The translations under genes were made by a program, and so were the position numbers. Shown piece after piece: positions 10,332 through 25,362 of a DNA stretch of 64,000 bases. Location of the stretch: contig CM082590.2 of assembly GCA_040954595.2 (NCBI GenBank), positions 124,001 to 188,000 of the forward strand. The letters run 5' to 3'. The notes beneath the pieces were generated by a model that was not told the origin of the DNA, searched no databases, and saw nothing but the letters and a program-made list of their open reading frames with translations. Numbering within the stretch: position 1 is the first letter of the stretch; each line of letters opens with the position of its first letter. This DNA is from Balanoglossus misakiensis. Its lineage: Eukaryota; Hemichordata.

Positions 10332-13300
10332 AGAAAAAGAGAATCGTTATGTCCTACCACTAGGGGCGCACTAGATGCGATAAAGGTCGGGGAATCCCTA
10401 ATGTTGACCTTTGACTTGTCACCACACGTGTACTGTTTGTTGATACTGTGAGCCTGTCACGCGTACAGCCAGAAATTGCCTCAAACTTTCACCGAATCCG
10501 GTCAAGAAGCGCCCGTGGTTTCAATATAGGTTGCCTAAACTCCACACAAGTGCAAGGAGGAGACTGAATCCACAGGAAAATGACAGTAAGATTGTATTTT
10601 TGCATGATGTTTACAGTCATGTTGTGATTGTTTACATGCCGAGCGCTAGGGGTAGGGCATATGTTTAGGGCACCCAACAACAGCGTGCCGAGCAGAGCTG
10701 AGATAGCCGTAGCCGTCCAACCTTCCGACAGCGTGAAATATAGGGTTCGAAGGGGCCTGGCTCCGATAATTTTCTGTTTTGTCCGCGTCTTCGACAACAA
10801 CACACTCCTGCGGTGTTGGAGTGAACGCAGTAGAAATCCGTCGTGTGCTCAAATCTCTGTTTTCCGGATCAAAATAACCGTATAACAAAACTGTTTTTTC
10901 AGTGATAAAATTACCCCTGTTTAATAATAACATTGTGAAACAAATATATAAACTTCAATAACGGTTACAAATGAGATGACCGCTTCGCTGTTAATGTAAC
11001 TTGTAAGTGGTTAGACCTTCGTTGAAAATTTTCAATCGGTGTGTAATAATAGTAGGTGGGTCGACACCATGGTTCAGGGTTTGAATCGTTTTAATAGCTG
11101 TTTATTTCTCGAGCATTATCTCAGTTGTTTACAAAACCATCAGTTCTGTGGGGAAAAAAGAATAAACATGATGTAATGTTTTGAAAGTAGTAACATACAT
11201 AATTACCATAATGAAATGCACATTGTGTACTCAGTGTATATTTCAGGGTATTTCTGTGATATGTAAACATTCCGTCAGATGATGATTTTTATTTTGAGAA
11301 ATTCTACAAAATGTTCAGTAATAACCTCTGTGAGCCCAAATTTCCCCTGGAGGCTTAAATTTTGGGTTATATTTTTAACTAATCTTGACAATTAAGACCT
11401 GGAATGATTTGTGAACGTACAAAGTACTTCTTTGTTAGTGCCATCTTGCCAGAATTTGTGGGTAAATTTTTCACAAGGACATCAACACGCAAACCAACAT
11501 AGAATCTTGTCACTGCAGATTTGTTTATTTTTGTAATGTGGTGTATTCTGTAGCAGAACTTTCATGTGCACAGCAAATGAAAGTACAACAGAATACTCCA
11601 CATCATGAGTGAAAATAACTTCTGCATGGGGCAGGCTACAAATCGTGCATCATGTGTTATTTTATTATGGCCATGTAGTGTCTTGTCCAGGGTCATAACA
11701 TTGTCTCATGAGAACTGTACTAGTACTTCGTACTCATAGAATTTTGGAAAACTGATATTGTGCTGTTGCAATTAGTGTGTGTTTACTGTCTATATATTCC
11801 CTCACAATGAGCAATATGTAGACTCTGTCAACCATGTAATTTGTTTTTTTCCCTATACCATATGATTCAGTCTTAGCCAATCCAAAGTATGAAATACTGT
11901 GTGCATAAAAAGGGGAATATAGATTAACAATTTCAATTAATCATTTGTCAATAATTTATTAATCATATAATGATATATAAAATTGTCACTACACTATTTA
12001 TAATACTTAACTTATTTATTGATCAATATTTCTAAAATCTGTATTTATTGACATCAGAGAGAATATTCTGTGAATGAATTTATCTTCAAACAAGCAATTA
12101 CAATGAAATGGACACCTGTTCATTTAATTCAACTACAGACTGACTTTGTTATTTTTTAGAATATGTTTTAGTCAGCAATGATTTACAAATGTCACTATGC
12201 TTATTGTTTGTGAAGAAATTATTTATTAGATTACCTTATCATTGGTTTCTGATGACTCTTATGTGTATATACATTAATATTACAGCTCAGTTTAATTTTT
12301 CTGCACATACCTAGTATACATTTTTCTATAAATACATGCAACCACAACCAGGCAGGAATGTGATCAATCAATTAAAATCAACAACAGATTCGCACAGGTT
12401 TATCAGTGAACAGCAGACATGAACAATTTTGTCGATCATTGTGTTGCCCTCATCATCTTTGGAAAGAAACAAATTAATAGGAAGTGTCCCACCCAAAATA
12501 TTATACTTTTGTCTTGCCATCCCAATAACCCTTTCAACATGTATTCTAACATTGGCAATTCTTCTTGTTGTTTCTACATCTACAGCAGACAACTGACTTT
12601 TACCTTTTGTAAAACTAGGAATTTTCATTTGAGCACACAAGCAACCCACACTCTCCTCAATATTAAACCCTTGCTCTGTCAGCAAGTATTAAATCCCCTG
12701 GTAATAAATTATCTAGAATCCCACTGTTTTCAGTAATATGTTTGTCACTAGCCCGCCCACCCCAAGCCCTGGATATAAATGAGACAGTACCTTGAGGAGT
12801 GATTCCAATGAGAAACTTAATTGTGTTGTGGTGTTTATAAGAAGACCATGTTTCTGCCCGAGCTTTTAAATTTGATGACCTTTCTATGAATATTTCAAAA
12901 CAATCGATTATCACAATGCATTTTTTACCAAAATATTTACGAAACTTCATGGGCATTGTTTTCTGCAAACTACTGTAAATCGATCTGGCCAAAAGACAAA
13001 CGGTTTCATTCTTACATACATGACATCAATTACAATATTAACAATTCTAGAAACTGAAGATAACGAAACGGAAAACTCATAAGACAAGAACTGAATTGGT
13101 AAATTAAAGCGTAACCTCATTAGTGTCATAATGAACATTCGAAATTTGTCGAGAGATGTGCGAGGGGGCAAGTAGTGTGCAATATAATTGTATAATGTAA
13201 TTAAAACAGTAAAAGAAGATATCCCAGTCAAAAACTTCGCTTTCTCATCGTCGCCTTCAAAATATGCCTCCGAAAATCGACTTTCATGTTCTGACAGTTT

Positions 13301-14402
13301 CTGTTTCAATATAAGATTGTCTGATCTCAAATCGTGCAGCTCACTGGTCATACAGTCCAACATATACCCAGTGAGATCAGTTTGCGTTTCACGGCTACAT
13401 TTGTTCGGGTCACTTTGGGGTTTGGGGGGTTTCTGTGCTTCCTCTAGCTCATATTCTTTCTGCTCCAATTTCCTCTTTCTTGTCTGTAAAGTGTAATCTA
13501 TCGTATCTGCCTAAAGCCTCAGCTGCCTTATCTGTATTCTTCCCTACATTAACTGTTGGAACCCAATCTGGGTTGTTTCTATCGTACAAGTCTGCCTTTT
13601 TACCTAAGGGACAGGGGGTTGAGAGAGATGGATATGGGGAGAGAGAGAGAGAGAAATCTTGAACACTTGTTCTCCTTTCACATGGCATGACCTTTGACCC
13701 GCTAATGCTAGGGGCGCATTTGATTCCATTTCCTGATATTTCTGGATAATGGGTATGGCAACACATTTTTTTAAAAAAAAATACAAAACGAGGTATCACA
13801 CTTCCGGGCAGGGGCCTAAATTTAGTGTAATCATTTTCAGCGTAAATTTGCATTGTTCCTACGCGTTGTCGAACCCAGCATTGAAACTGACCTGGTTTGA
13901 CCCCGCGAATGTAAACAAAACACTTACAGAATTTTTTATAGAAAGAGTGCTGTGAGACCTTTACCAAATGAGTGCGACTCCTCAAACAGCCGTAAAAATT
14001 CATAAAGTAAAGTTTTTTTCAGTCGACAGAAAGTATATCTGACTCTAAGCATCACCGGTACGGTTTATCGATACCGCCGCCGGCCGACGACGACAGCTCG
14101 CTGCCAGTGTAAGTTCAGTTGTGTTATCTGCAGATTCGCGTGTTTTTGTCGCGGCCAAATGCAAATCCGTAAATATTGTTGATGCCAAGTTGTGAAACAT
14201 TTATTCGGTGTGTGATATAACAAGGTTTCAAAAGTTTCCAGTAAAACTTACCACTAAAAAAATGACTTGAACAAACCCGGACGTTGTCTAGGTTCTTATG
14301 ATCAAAGTTTTGGCCGATCCTGGCTAACCATTCGCGCCGTCTCTCTTTTCACATTCTGGTCCTTGATTTGATATCACGGCAGGCAATCTATATAACTGCG
14401 AG
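10332..14402. repeat. Array A unit A4
   Basis: Complete unit of 4071 bp. It matches A1 at the AG run (7), the T7A9 tract and the diagnostic substitutions checked, apart from one site private to A1 near 925. Confidence 0.94.
12368..14402 (-). pseudogene. THAP/DDE_Tnp_4 transposase pseudogene, copy A4
   Basis: All three shared catalytic-exon breaks are present (TACTGTA at 12971-12977). The three ORF fragments translate the same as in A1. Confidence 0.87.
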
Positions 14403-17400
14403 AGAAAAAGAGAATCGTTATGTCCTACCACTAGGGGCGCACTAGATGCGATAAAGGTCGGGGAATCCCTAATGTTGACCTTTGACTTGTCACCACACGT
14501 GTACTGTTTGTTGATACTGTGAGCCTGTCACGCGTACAGCCAGAAATTGCCTCAAACTTTCACCGAATCCGGTCAAGAAGCGCCCGTGGTTTCAATATAG
14601 GTTGCCTAAACTCCACACAAGTGCAAGGAGGAGACTGAATCCACAGGAAAATGACAGTAAGATTGTATTTTTGCATGATGTTTACAGTCATGTTGTGATT
14701 GTTTACATGCCGAGCGCTAGGGGTAGGGCATATGTTTAGGGCACCCAACAACAGCGTGCCGAGCAGAGCTGAGATAGCCGTAGCCGTCCAACCTTCCGAC
14801 AGCGTGAAATATAGGGTTCGAAGGGGCCTGGCTCCGATAATTTTCTGTTTTGTCCGCGTCTTCGACAACAACACACTCCTGCGGTGTTGGAGTGAACGCA
14901 GTAGAAATCCGTCGTGTGCTCAAATCTCTGTTTTCCGGATCAAAATAACCGTATAACAAAACTGTTTTTTCAGTGATAAAATTACCCCTGTTTAATAATA
15001 ACATTGTGAAACAAATATATAAACTTCAATAACGGTTACAAATGAGATGACCGCTTCGCTGTTAATGTAACTTGTAAGTGGTTAGACCTTCGTTGAAAAT
15101 TTTCAATCGGTGTGTAATAATAGTAGGTGGGTCGACACCATGGTTCAGGGTTTGAATCGTTTTAATAGCTGTTTATTTCTCGAGCATTATCTCAGTTGTT
15201 TACAAAACCATCAGTTCTGTGGGGAAAAAAGAATAAACATGATGTAATGTTTTGAAAGTAGTAACATACATAATTACCATAATGAAATGCACATTGTGTA
15301 CTCAGTGTATATTTCAGGGTATTTCTGTGATATGTAAACATTCCGTCAGATGATGATTTTTATTTTGAGAAATTCTACAAAATGTTCAGTAATAACCTCT
15401 GTGAGCCCAAATTTCCCCTGGAGGCTTAAATTTTGGGTTATATTTTTAACTAATCTTGACAATTAAGACCTGGAATGATTTGTGAACGTACAAAGTACTT
15501 CTTTGTTAGTGCCATCTTGCCAGAATTTGTGGGTAAATTTTTCACAAGGACATCAACACGCAAACCAACATAGAATCTTGTCACTGCAGATTTGTTTATT
15601 TTTGTAATGTGGTGTATTCTGTAGCAGAACTTTCATGTGCACAGCAAATGAAAGTACAACAGAATACTCCACATCATGAGTGAAAATAACTTCTGCATGG
15701 GGCAGGCTACAAATCGTGCATCATGTGTTATTTTATTATGGCCATGTAGTGTCTTGTCCAGGGTCATAACATTGTCTCATGAGAACTGTACTAGTACTTC
15801 GTACTCATAGAATTTTGGAAAACTGATATTGTGCTGTTGCAATTAGTGTGTGTTTACTGTCTATATATTCCCTCACAATGAGCAATATGTAGACTCTGTC
15901 AACCATGTAATTTGTTTTTTTCCCTATACCATATGATTCAGTCTTAGCCAATCCAAAGTATGAAATACTGTGTGCATAAAAAGGGGAATATAGATTAACA
16001 ATTTCAATTAATCATTTATCAATAATTTATTAATCATATAATGATATATAAAATTGTCACTACACTATTTATAATACTTAACTTATTTATTGATCAATAT
16101 TTCTAAAATCTGTATTTATTGACATCAGAGAGAATATTCTGTGAATGAATTTATCTTCAAACAAGCAATTACAATGAAATGGACACCTGTTCATTTAATT
16201 CAACTACAGACTGACTTTGTTATTTTTTAGAATATGTTTTAGTCAGCAATGATTTACAAATGTCACTATGCTTATTGTTTGTGAAGAAATTATTTATTAG
16301 ATTACCTTATCATTGGTTTCTGATGACTCTTATGTGTATATACTTTAATATTACAGCTCAGTTTAATTTTTCTGCACATACCTAGTATACATTTTTCTAT
16401 AAATACATGCAACCACAACCAGGCAGGAATGTGATCAATCAATTAAAATCAACAACAGATTCGCACAGGTTTATCAGTGAACAGCAGACATGAACAATTT
16501 TGTCGATCATTGTGTTGCCCTCATCATCTTTGGAAAGAAACAAATTAATAGGAAGTGTCCCACCCAAAATATTATACTTTTGTCTTGCCATCCCAATAAC
16601 CCTTTCAACATGTATTCTAACATTGGCAATTCTTCTTGTTGTTTCTACATCTACAGCAGACAACTGACTTTTACCTTTTGTAAAACTAGGAATTTTCATT
16701 TGAGCACACAAGCAACCCACACTCTCCTCAATATTAAACCCTTGCTCTGTCAGCAAGTATTAAATCCCCTGGTAATAAATTATCTAGAATCCCACTGTTT
16801 TCAGTAATATGTTTGTCACTAGCCCGCCCACCCCAAGCCCTGGATATAAATGAGACAGTACCTTGAGGAGTGATTCCAATGAGAAACTTAATTGTGTTGT
16901 GGTGTTTATAAGAAGACCATGTTTCTGCCCGAGCTTTTAAATTTGATGACCTTTCTATGAATATTTCAAAACAATCGATTATCACAATGCATTTTTTACC
17001 AAAATATTTACGAAACTTCATGGGCATTGTTTTCTGCAAACTACTGTAAATCGATCTGGCCAAAAGACAAACGGTTTCATTCTTACATACATGACATCAA
17101 TTACAATATTAACAATTCTAGAAACTGAAGATAACGAAACGGAAAACTCATAAGACAAGAACTGAATTGGTAAATTAAAGCGTAACCTCATTAGTGTCAT
17201 AATGAACATTCGAAATTTGTCGAGAGATGTGCGAGGGGGCAAGTAGTGTGCAATATAATTGTATAATGTAATTAAAACAGTAAAAGAAGATATCCCAGTC
17301 AAAAACTTCGCTTTCTCATCGTCGCCTTCAAAATATGCCTCCGAAAATCGACTTTCATGTTCTGACAGTTTCTGTTTCAATATAAGATTGTCTGATCTCA

Positions 17401-18475
17401 AATCGTGCAGCTCACTGGTCATACAGTCCAACATATACCCAGTGAGATCAGTTTGCGTTTCACGGCTACATTTGTTCGGGTCACTTTGGGGTTTGGGGGG
17501 TTTCTGTGCTTCCTCTAGCTCATATTCTTTCTGCTCCAATTTCCTCTTTCTTGTCTGTAAAGTGTAATCTATCGTATCTGCCTAAAGCCTCAGCTGCCTT
17601 ATCTGTATTCTTCCCTACATTAACTGTTGGAACCCAATCTGGGTTGTTTCTATCGTACAAGTCTGCCTTTTTACCTAAGGGACAGGGGGTTGAGAGAGAT
17701 GGATATGGGGAGAGAGAGAGAGAGAGAAATCTTGAACACTTGTTCTCCTTTCACATGGCATGACCTTTGACCCGCTAATGCTAGGGGCGCATTTGATTCC
17801 ATTTCCTGATATTTCTGGATAATGGGTATGGCAACACATTTTAAAAAAAAAAAATACAAAACGAGGTATCACACTTCCGGGCAGGGGCCTAAATTTAGTG
17901 TAATCATTTTCAGCGTAAATTTGCATTGTTCCTACGCGTTGTCGAACCCAGCATTGAAACTGACCTGGTTTGACCCCGCGAATGTAAACAAAACACTTAC
18001 AGAATTTTTTATAGAAAGAGTGCTGTGAGACCTTTACCAAATGAGTGCGACTCCTCAAACAGCCGTAAAAATTCATAAAGTAAAGTTTTTTTCAGTCGAC
18101 AGAAAGTATATCTGACTCTAAGCATCACCGGTACGGTTTATCGATACCGCCGCCGGCCGACGACGACAGCTCGCTGCCAGTGTAAGTTCAGTTGTGTTAT
18201 CTGCAGATTCGCGTGTTTTTGTCGCGGCCAAATGCAAATCCGTAAATATTGTTGATGCCAAGTTGTGAAACATTTATTCGGTGTGTGATATAACAAGGTT
18301 TCAAAAGTTTCCAGTAAAACTTACCACTAAAAAAATGACTTGAACAAACCCGGACGTTGTCTAGGTTCTTATGATCAAAGTTTTGGCCGATCCTGGCTAA
18401 CCATTCGCGCCGTCTCTCTTTTCACATTCTGGTCCTTGATTTGATATCACGGCAGGCAATCTATATAACTGCGAG
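14403..18475. repeat. Array A unit A5
   Basis: Complete unit. It matches A2 at the AG run (8) and T4A12, but differs from A2 at the spacer site TTTATCAAT/TTTGTCAAT. Confidence 0.94.
16439..18475 (-). pseudogene. THAP/DDE_Tnp_4 transposase pseudogene, copy A5
   Basis: All three shared catalytic-exon breaks are present (TACTGTA at 17042-17048). Translation of the fragments matches A2. Confidence 0.87.
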
Positions 18476-21400
18476 AGAAAAAGAGAATCGTTATGTCCTA
18501 CCACTAGGGGCGCACTAGATGCGATAAAGGTCGGGGAATCCCTAATGTTGACCTTTGACCTGTCACCACACGTGTACTGTTTGTTGATACTGTGAGCCTG
18601 TCACGCGTACAGCCAGAAATTGCCTCAAACTTTCACCGAATCCGGTCAAGAAGCGCCCGTGGTTTCAATATAGGTTGCCTAAACTCCACACAAGTGCAAG
18701 GAGGAGACTGAATCCACAGGAAAATGACAGTAAGATTGTATTTTTGCATGATGTTTACAGTCATGTTGTGATTGTTTACATGCCGAGCGCTAGGGGTAGG
18801 GCATATGTTTAGGGCACCCAACAACAGCGTGCCGAGCAGAGCTGAGATAGCCGTAGCCGTCCAACCTTCCGACAGCGTGAAATATAGGGTTCGAAGGGGC
18901 CTGGCTCCGATAATTTTCTGTTTTGTCCGCGTCTTCGACAACAACACACTCCTGCGGTGTTGGAGTGAACGCAGTAGAAATCCGTCGTGTGCTCAAATCT
19001 CTGTTTTCCGGATCAAAATAACCGTATAACAAAACTGTTTTTTCAGTGATAAAATTACCCCTGTTTAATAATAACATTGTGAAACAAATATATAAACTTC
19101 AATAACGGTTACAAATGAGATGACCGCTTCGCTGTTAATGTAACTTGTAAGTGGTTAGACCTTCGTTGAAAATTTTCAATCGGTGTGTAATAATAGTAGG
19201 TGGGTCGACACCATGGTTCAGGGTTTGAATCGTTTTAATAGCTGTTTATTTCTCGAGCATTATCTCAGTTGTTTACAAAACCATCAGTTCTGTGGGGAAA
19301 AAAGAATAAACATGATGTAATGTTTTGAAAGTAGTAACATACATAATTACCATAATGAAATGCACATTGTGTACTCAGTGTATATTTCAGGGTATTTCTG
19401 TGATATGTAAACATTCCGTCAGATGATGATTTTTATTTTGAGAAATTCTACAAAATGTTCAGTAATAACCTCTGTGAGCCCAAATTTCCCCTGGAGGCTT
19501 AAATTTTGGGTTATATTTTTAACTAATCTTGACAATTAAGACCTGGAATGATTTGTGAACGTACAAAGTACTTCTTTGTTAGTGCCATCTTGCCAGAATT
19601 TGTGGGTAAATTTTTCACAAGGACATCAACACGCAAACCAACATAGAATCTTGTCACTGCAGATTTGTTTATTTTTGTAATGTGGTGTATTCTGTAGCAG
19701 AACTTTCATGTGCACAGCAAATGAAAGTACAACAGAATACTCCACATCATGAGTGAAAATAACTTCTGCATGGGGCAGGCTACAAATCGTGCATCATGTG
19801 TTATTTTATTATGGCCATGTAGTGTCTTGTCCAGGGTCATAACATTGTCTCATGAGAACTGTACTAGTACTTCGTACTCATAGAATTTTGGAAAACTGAT
19901 ATTGTGCTGTTGCAATTAGTGTGTGTTTACTGTCTATATATTCCCTCACAATGAGCAATATGTAGACTCTGTCAACCATGTAATTTGTTTTTTTCCCTAT
20001 ACCATATGATTCAGTCTTAGCCAATCCAAAGTATGAAATACTGTGTGCATAAAAAGGGGAATATAGATTAACAATTTCAATTAATCATTTATCAATAATT
20101 TATTAATCATATAATGATATATAAAATTGTCACTACACTATTTATAATACTTAACTTATTTATTGATCAATATTTCTAAAATCTGTATTTATTGACATCA
20201 GAGAGAATATTCTGTGAATGAATTTATCTTCAAACAAGCAATTACAATGAAATGGACACCTGTTCATTTAATTCAACTACAGACTGACTTTGTTATTTTT
20301 TAGAATATGTTTTAGTCAGCAATGATTTACAAATGTCACTATGCTTATTGTTTGTGAAGAAATTATTTATTAGATTACCTTATCATTGGTTTCTGATGAC
20401 TCTTATGTGTATATACTTTAATATTACAGCTCAGTTTAATTTTTCTGCACATACCTAGTATACATTTTTCTATAAATACATGCAACCACAACCAGGCAGG
20501 AATGTGATCAATCAATTAAAATCAACAACAGATTCGCACAGGTTTATCAGTGAACAGCAGACATGAACAATTTTGTCGATCATTGTGTTGCCCTCATCAT
20601 CTTTGGAAAGAAACAAATTAATAGGAAGTGTCCCACCCAAAATATTATACTTTTGTCTTGCCATCCCAATAACCCTTTCAACATGTATTCTAACATTGGC
20701 AATTCTTCTTGTTGTTTCTACATCTACAGCAGACAACTGACTTTTACCTTTTGTAAAACTAGGAATTTTCATTTGACCACACAAGCAACCCACACTCTCC
20801 TCAATATTAAACCCTTGCTCTGTCAGCAAGTATTAAATCCCCTGGTAATAAATTATCTAGAATCCCACTGTTTTCAGTAATATGTTTGTCACTAGCCCGC
20901 CCACCCCAAGCCCTGGATATAAATGAGACAGTACCTTGAGGAGTGATTCCAATGAGAAACTTAATTGTGTTGTGGTGTTTATAAGAAGACCATGTTTCTG
21001 CCCGAGCTTTTAAATTTGATGACCTTTCTATGAATATTTCAAAACAATCGATTATCACAATGCATTTTTTACCAAAATATTTACGAAACTTCATGGGCAT
21101 TGTTTTCTGCAAACTACTGTAAATCGATCTGGCCAAAAGACAAACGGTTTCATTCTTACATACATGACATCAATTACAATATTAACAATTCTAGAAACTG
21201 AAGATAACGAAACGGAAAACTCATAAGACAAGAACTGAATTGGTAAATTAAAGCGTAACCTCATTAGTGTCATAATGAACATTCGAAATTTGTCGAGAGA
21301 TGTGCGAGGGGGCAAGTAGTGTGCAATATAATTGTATAATGTAATTAAAACAGTAAAAGAAGATATCCCAGTCAAAAACTTCGCTTTCTCATCGTCGCCT

Positions 21401-22548
21401 TCAAAATATGCCTCCGAAAATCGACTTTCATGTTCTGACAGTTTCTGTTTCAATATAAGATTGTCTGATCTCAAATCGTGCAGCTCACTGGTCATACAGT
21501 CCAACATATACCCAGTGAGATCAGTTTGCGTTTCACGGCTACATTTGTTCGGGTCACTTTGGGGTTTGGGGGGTTTCTGTGCTTCCTCTAGCTCATATTC
21601 TTTCTGCTCCAATTTCCTCTTTCTTGTCTGTAAAGTGTAATCTATCGTATCTGCCTAAAGCCTCAGCTGCCTTATCTGTATTCTTCCCTACATTAACTGT
21701 TGGAACCCAATCTGGGTTGTTTCTATCGTACAAGTCTGCCTTTTTACCTAAGGGACAGGGGGTTGAGAGAGATGGATATGGGGAGAGAGAGAGAGAGAGA
21801 AATCTTGAACACTTGTTCTCCTTTCACATGGCATGACCTTTGACCCGCTAATGCTAGGGGCGCATTTGATTCCATTTCCTGATATTTCTGGATAATGGGT
21901 ATGGCAACACATTTAAAAAAAAAAAAATACAAAACGAGGTATCACACTTCCGGGCAGGGGCCTAAATTTAGTGTAATCATTTTCAGCGTAAATTTGCATT
22001 GTTCCTACGCGTTGTCGAACCCAGCATTGAAACTGACCTGGTTTGACCCCGCGAATGTAAACAAAACACTTACAGAATTTTTTATAGAAAGAGTGCTGTG
22101 AGACCTTTACCAAATGAGTGCGACTCCTCAAACAGCCGTAAAAATTCATAAAGTAAAGTTTTTTTCAGTCGACAGAAAGTATATCTGACTCTAAGCATCA
22201 CCGGTACGGTTTATCGATACCGCCGCCGGCCGACGACGACAGCTCGCTGCCAGTGTAAGTTCAGTTGTGTTATCTGCAGATTCGCGTGTTTTTGTCGCGG
22301 CCAAATGCAAATCCGTAAATATTGTTGATGCCAAGTTGTGAAACATTTATTCGGTGTGTGATATAACAAGGTTTCAAAAGTTTCCAGTAAAACTTACCAC
22401 TAAAAAAATGACTTGAACAAACCCGGACGTTGTCTAGGTTCTTATGATCAAAGTTTTGGCCGATCCTGGCTAACCATTCGCGCCGTCTCTCTTTTCACAT
22501 TCTGGTCCTTGATTTGATATCACGGCAGGCAATCTATATAACTGCGAG
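18476..22548. repeat. Array A unit A6
   Basis: Complete unit. The tract is T3A13. It is the first copy with the substitution that changes CLCAQ to CLCGQ in the C-terminal fragment, shared with A7 and A8. Confidence 0.94.
20512..22548 (-). pseudogene. THAP/DDE_Tnp_4 transposase pseudogene, copy A6
   Basis: All three shared breaks are present (TACTGTA at 21115-21121), plus the Ala-to-Gly change shared with A7 and A8. Confidence 0.87.
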
Positions 22549-22716
22549 AGAAAAAGAGAATCGTTATGTCCTACCACTAGGGGCGCACTAGATGCGATAA
22601 AGGTCGGGGAATCCCTAATGTTGACCTTTGACCTGTCACCACACGTGTACTGTTTGTTGATACTGTGAGCCTGTCACGCGTACAGCCAGAAATTGCCTCA
22701 AACTTTCACCGAATCC

Positions 22717-23486
22717 GGCTAGTTATACTTTGCGAAACAACGAAACAGCGAAACGACGAAACCATTATTAAAATAGGGGCCAGTCATCAAGACGGTGGCG
22801 TATGATTTTTTTAAAAGTTTCCAAATTAAAACGTAAGCGAGCCAAGAAAACTACAGGTCAGATAAATTGTTTTCTCGGAAATTCAACATTAGAATCAAAT
22901 TTGACGTTGGAAACAAACGGCGGGTCGCCAGTTCCTGGTCTGCGGCCTGGTACTATGTAGTGGTAGAGTCGACGTCGTGTGCGCGCAAACGATTCATGCC
23001 AAACTGCTACATATACACAGTGAATATACGCGCGCGCACAACGAAACCACAAAAGATCGAAACCTCAAAATGCGGCAGCAACTGTCACTATTTCCTTAAA
23101 TACCACAAGGCGGGGAGGCATGAATTGCAATTAAGATAATAAAGAAATTTCGACAATGATACTGTGTTGTGTGAGTTACATGTGTTTCTATATATAACTA
23201 CTACTCTTACCCCCCATCAGTGTTTGACCCTCGAAAGCTTACGGACACTACTGCTTTGTTTCAACTAATCCTTAGCCCTGTGAATATACTCGTACATTGA
23301 CCTTTTGGGGCGGGATTCTTTTTTGGCGCGCAACCACTAGTACCAGGCCGCAGACCAGGAACTTATTTGGAAACTTTTAAAAAATCATACGCCACCGTCT
23401 TGATGACTGGCCCCTATTTTAATAATGGTTTCGTCGTTTCGCTGTTTCGTTTCGCTGTTTCGTTGTTTCGCAAAGTATAACTAGCC
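22717..23486. mobile_element. 770-bp non-autonomous foldback-type DNA transposon with 8-bp target duplication
   Basis: The element is absent from every other array copy, so its ends are exact. The empty site is CACCGAATCCGGTCAAG. CCGAATCC is duplicated at 22709-22716 and 23487-23494, and the element begins GGCTAGTTATAC and ends GTATAACTAGCC. Long terminal inverted repeats span 22717-22826 and 23365-23486; the right one has about 14 extra bp in a run of GAAACA/GAAACG-type repeats. A second, inner inverted pair (GTTCCTGGTCTGCGGCCTGG at 22931 and its complement around 23343-23362) gives a nested foldback. The short internal ORFs look like chance. The 8-bp duplication fits hAT, P, Merlin or Mutator-like superfamilies; the ends do not let me choose. 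Confidence 0.9.
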
Positions 23487-25362
23487 CCGAATCCGGTCAA
23501 GAAGCGCCCGTGGTTTCAATATAGGTTGCCTAAACTCCACACAAGTGCAAGGAGGAGACTGAATCCACAGGAAAATGACAGTAAGATTGTATTTTTGCAT
23601 GATGTTTACAGTCATGTTGTGATTGTTTACATGCCGAGCGCTAGGGGTAGGGCATATGTTTAGGGCACCCAACAACAGCGTGCCGAGCAGAGCTGAGATA
23701 GCCGTAGCCGTCCAACCTTCCGACAGCGTGAAATATAGGGTTCGAAGGGGCCTGGCTCCGATAATTTTCTGTTTTGTCCGCGTCTTCGACAACAACACAC
23801 TCCTGCGGTGTTGGAGTGAACGCAGTAGAAATCCGTCGTGTGCTCAAATCTCTGTTTTCCGGATCAAAATAACCGTATAACAAAACTGTTTTTTCAGTGA
23901 TAAAATTACCCCTGTTTAATAATAACATTGTGAAACAAATATATAAACTTCAATAACGGTTACAAATGAGATGACCGCTTCGCTGTTAATGTAACTTGTA
24001 AGTGGTTAGACCTTCGTTGAAAATTTTCAATCGGTGTGTAATAATAGTAGGTGGGTCGACACCATGGTTCAGGGTTTGAATCGTTTTAATAGCTGTTTAT
24101 TTCTCGAGCATTATCTCAGTTGTTTACAAAACCATCAGTTCTGTGGGGAAAAAAGAATAAACATGATGTAATGTTTTGAAAGTAGTAACATACATAATTA
24201 CCATAATGAAATGCACATTGTGTACTCAGTGTATATTTCAGGGTATTTCTGTGATATGTAAACATTCCGTCAGATGATGATTTTTATTTTGAGAAATTCT
24301 ACAAAATGTTCAGTAATAACCTCTGTGAGCCCAAATTTCCCCTGGAGGCTTAAATTTTGGGTTATATTTTTAACTAATCTTGACAATTAAGACCTGGAAT
24401 GATTTGTGAACGTACAAAGTACTTCTTTGTTAGTGCCATCTTGCCAGAATTTGTGGGTAAATTTTTCACAAGGACATCAACACGCAAACCAACATAGAAT
24501 CTTGTCACTGCAGATTTGTTTATTTTTGTAATGTGGTGTATTCTGTAGCAGAACTTTCATGTGCACAGCAAATGAAAGTACAACAGAATACTCCACATCA
24601 TGAGTGAAAATAACTTCTGCATGGGGCAGGCTACAAATCGTGCATCATGTGTTATTTTATTATGGCCATGTAGTGTCTTGTCCAGGGTCATAACATTGTC
24701 TCATGAGAACTGTACTAGTACTTCGTACTCATAGAATTTTGGAAAACTGATATTGTGCTGTTGCAATTAGTGTGTGTTTACTGTCTATATATTCCCTCAC
24801 AATGAGCAATATGTAGACTCTGTCAACCATGTAATTTGTTTTTTTCCCTATACCATATGATTCAGTCTTAGCCAATCCAAAGTATGAAATACTGTGTGCA
24901 TAAAAAGGGGAATATAGATTAACAATTTCAATTAATCATTTATCAATAATTTATTAATCATATAATGATATATAAAATTGTCACTACACTATTTATAATA
25001 CTTAACTTATTTATTGATCAATATTTCTAAAATCTGTATTTATTGACATCAGAGAGAATATTCTGTGAATGAATTTATCTTCAAACAAGCAATTACAATG
25101 AAATGGACACCTGTTCATTTAATTCAACTACAGACTGACTTTGTTATTTTTTAGAATATGTTTTAGTCAGCAATGATTTACAAATGTCACTATGCTTATT
25201 GTTTGTGAAGAAATTATTTATTAGATTACCTTATCATTGGTTTCTGATGACTCTTATGTGTATATACTTTAATATTACAGCTCAGTTTAATTTTTCTGCA
25301 CATACCTAGTATACATTTTTCTATAAATACATGCAACCACAACCAGGCAGGAATGTGATCAA

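Noticed and set aside
22858-23139. Short ORFs inside the 770-bp transposon
   Set aside because: They overlap on opposite strands and have no domain; the element is non-autonomous.
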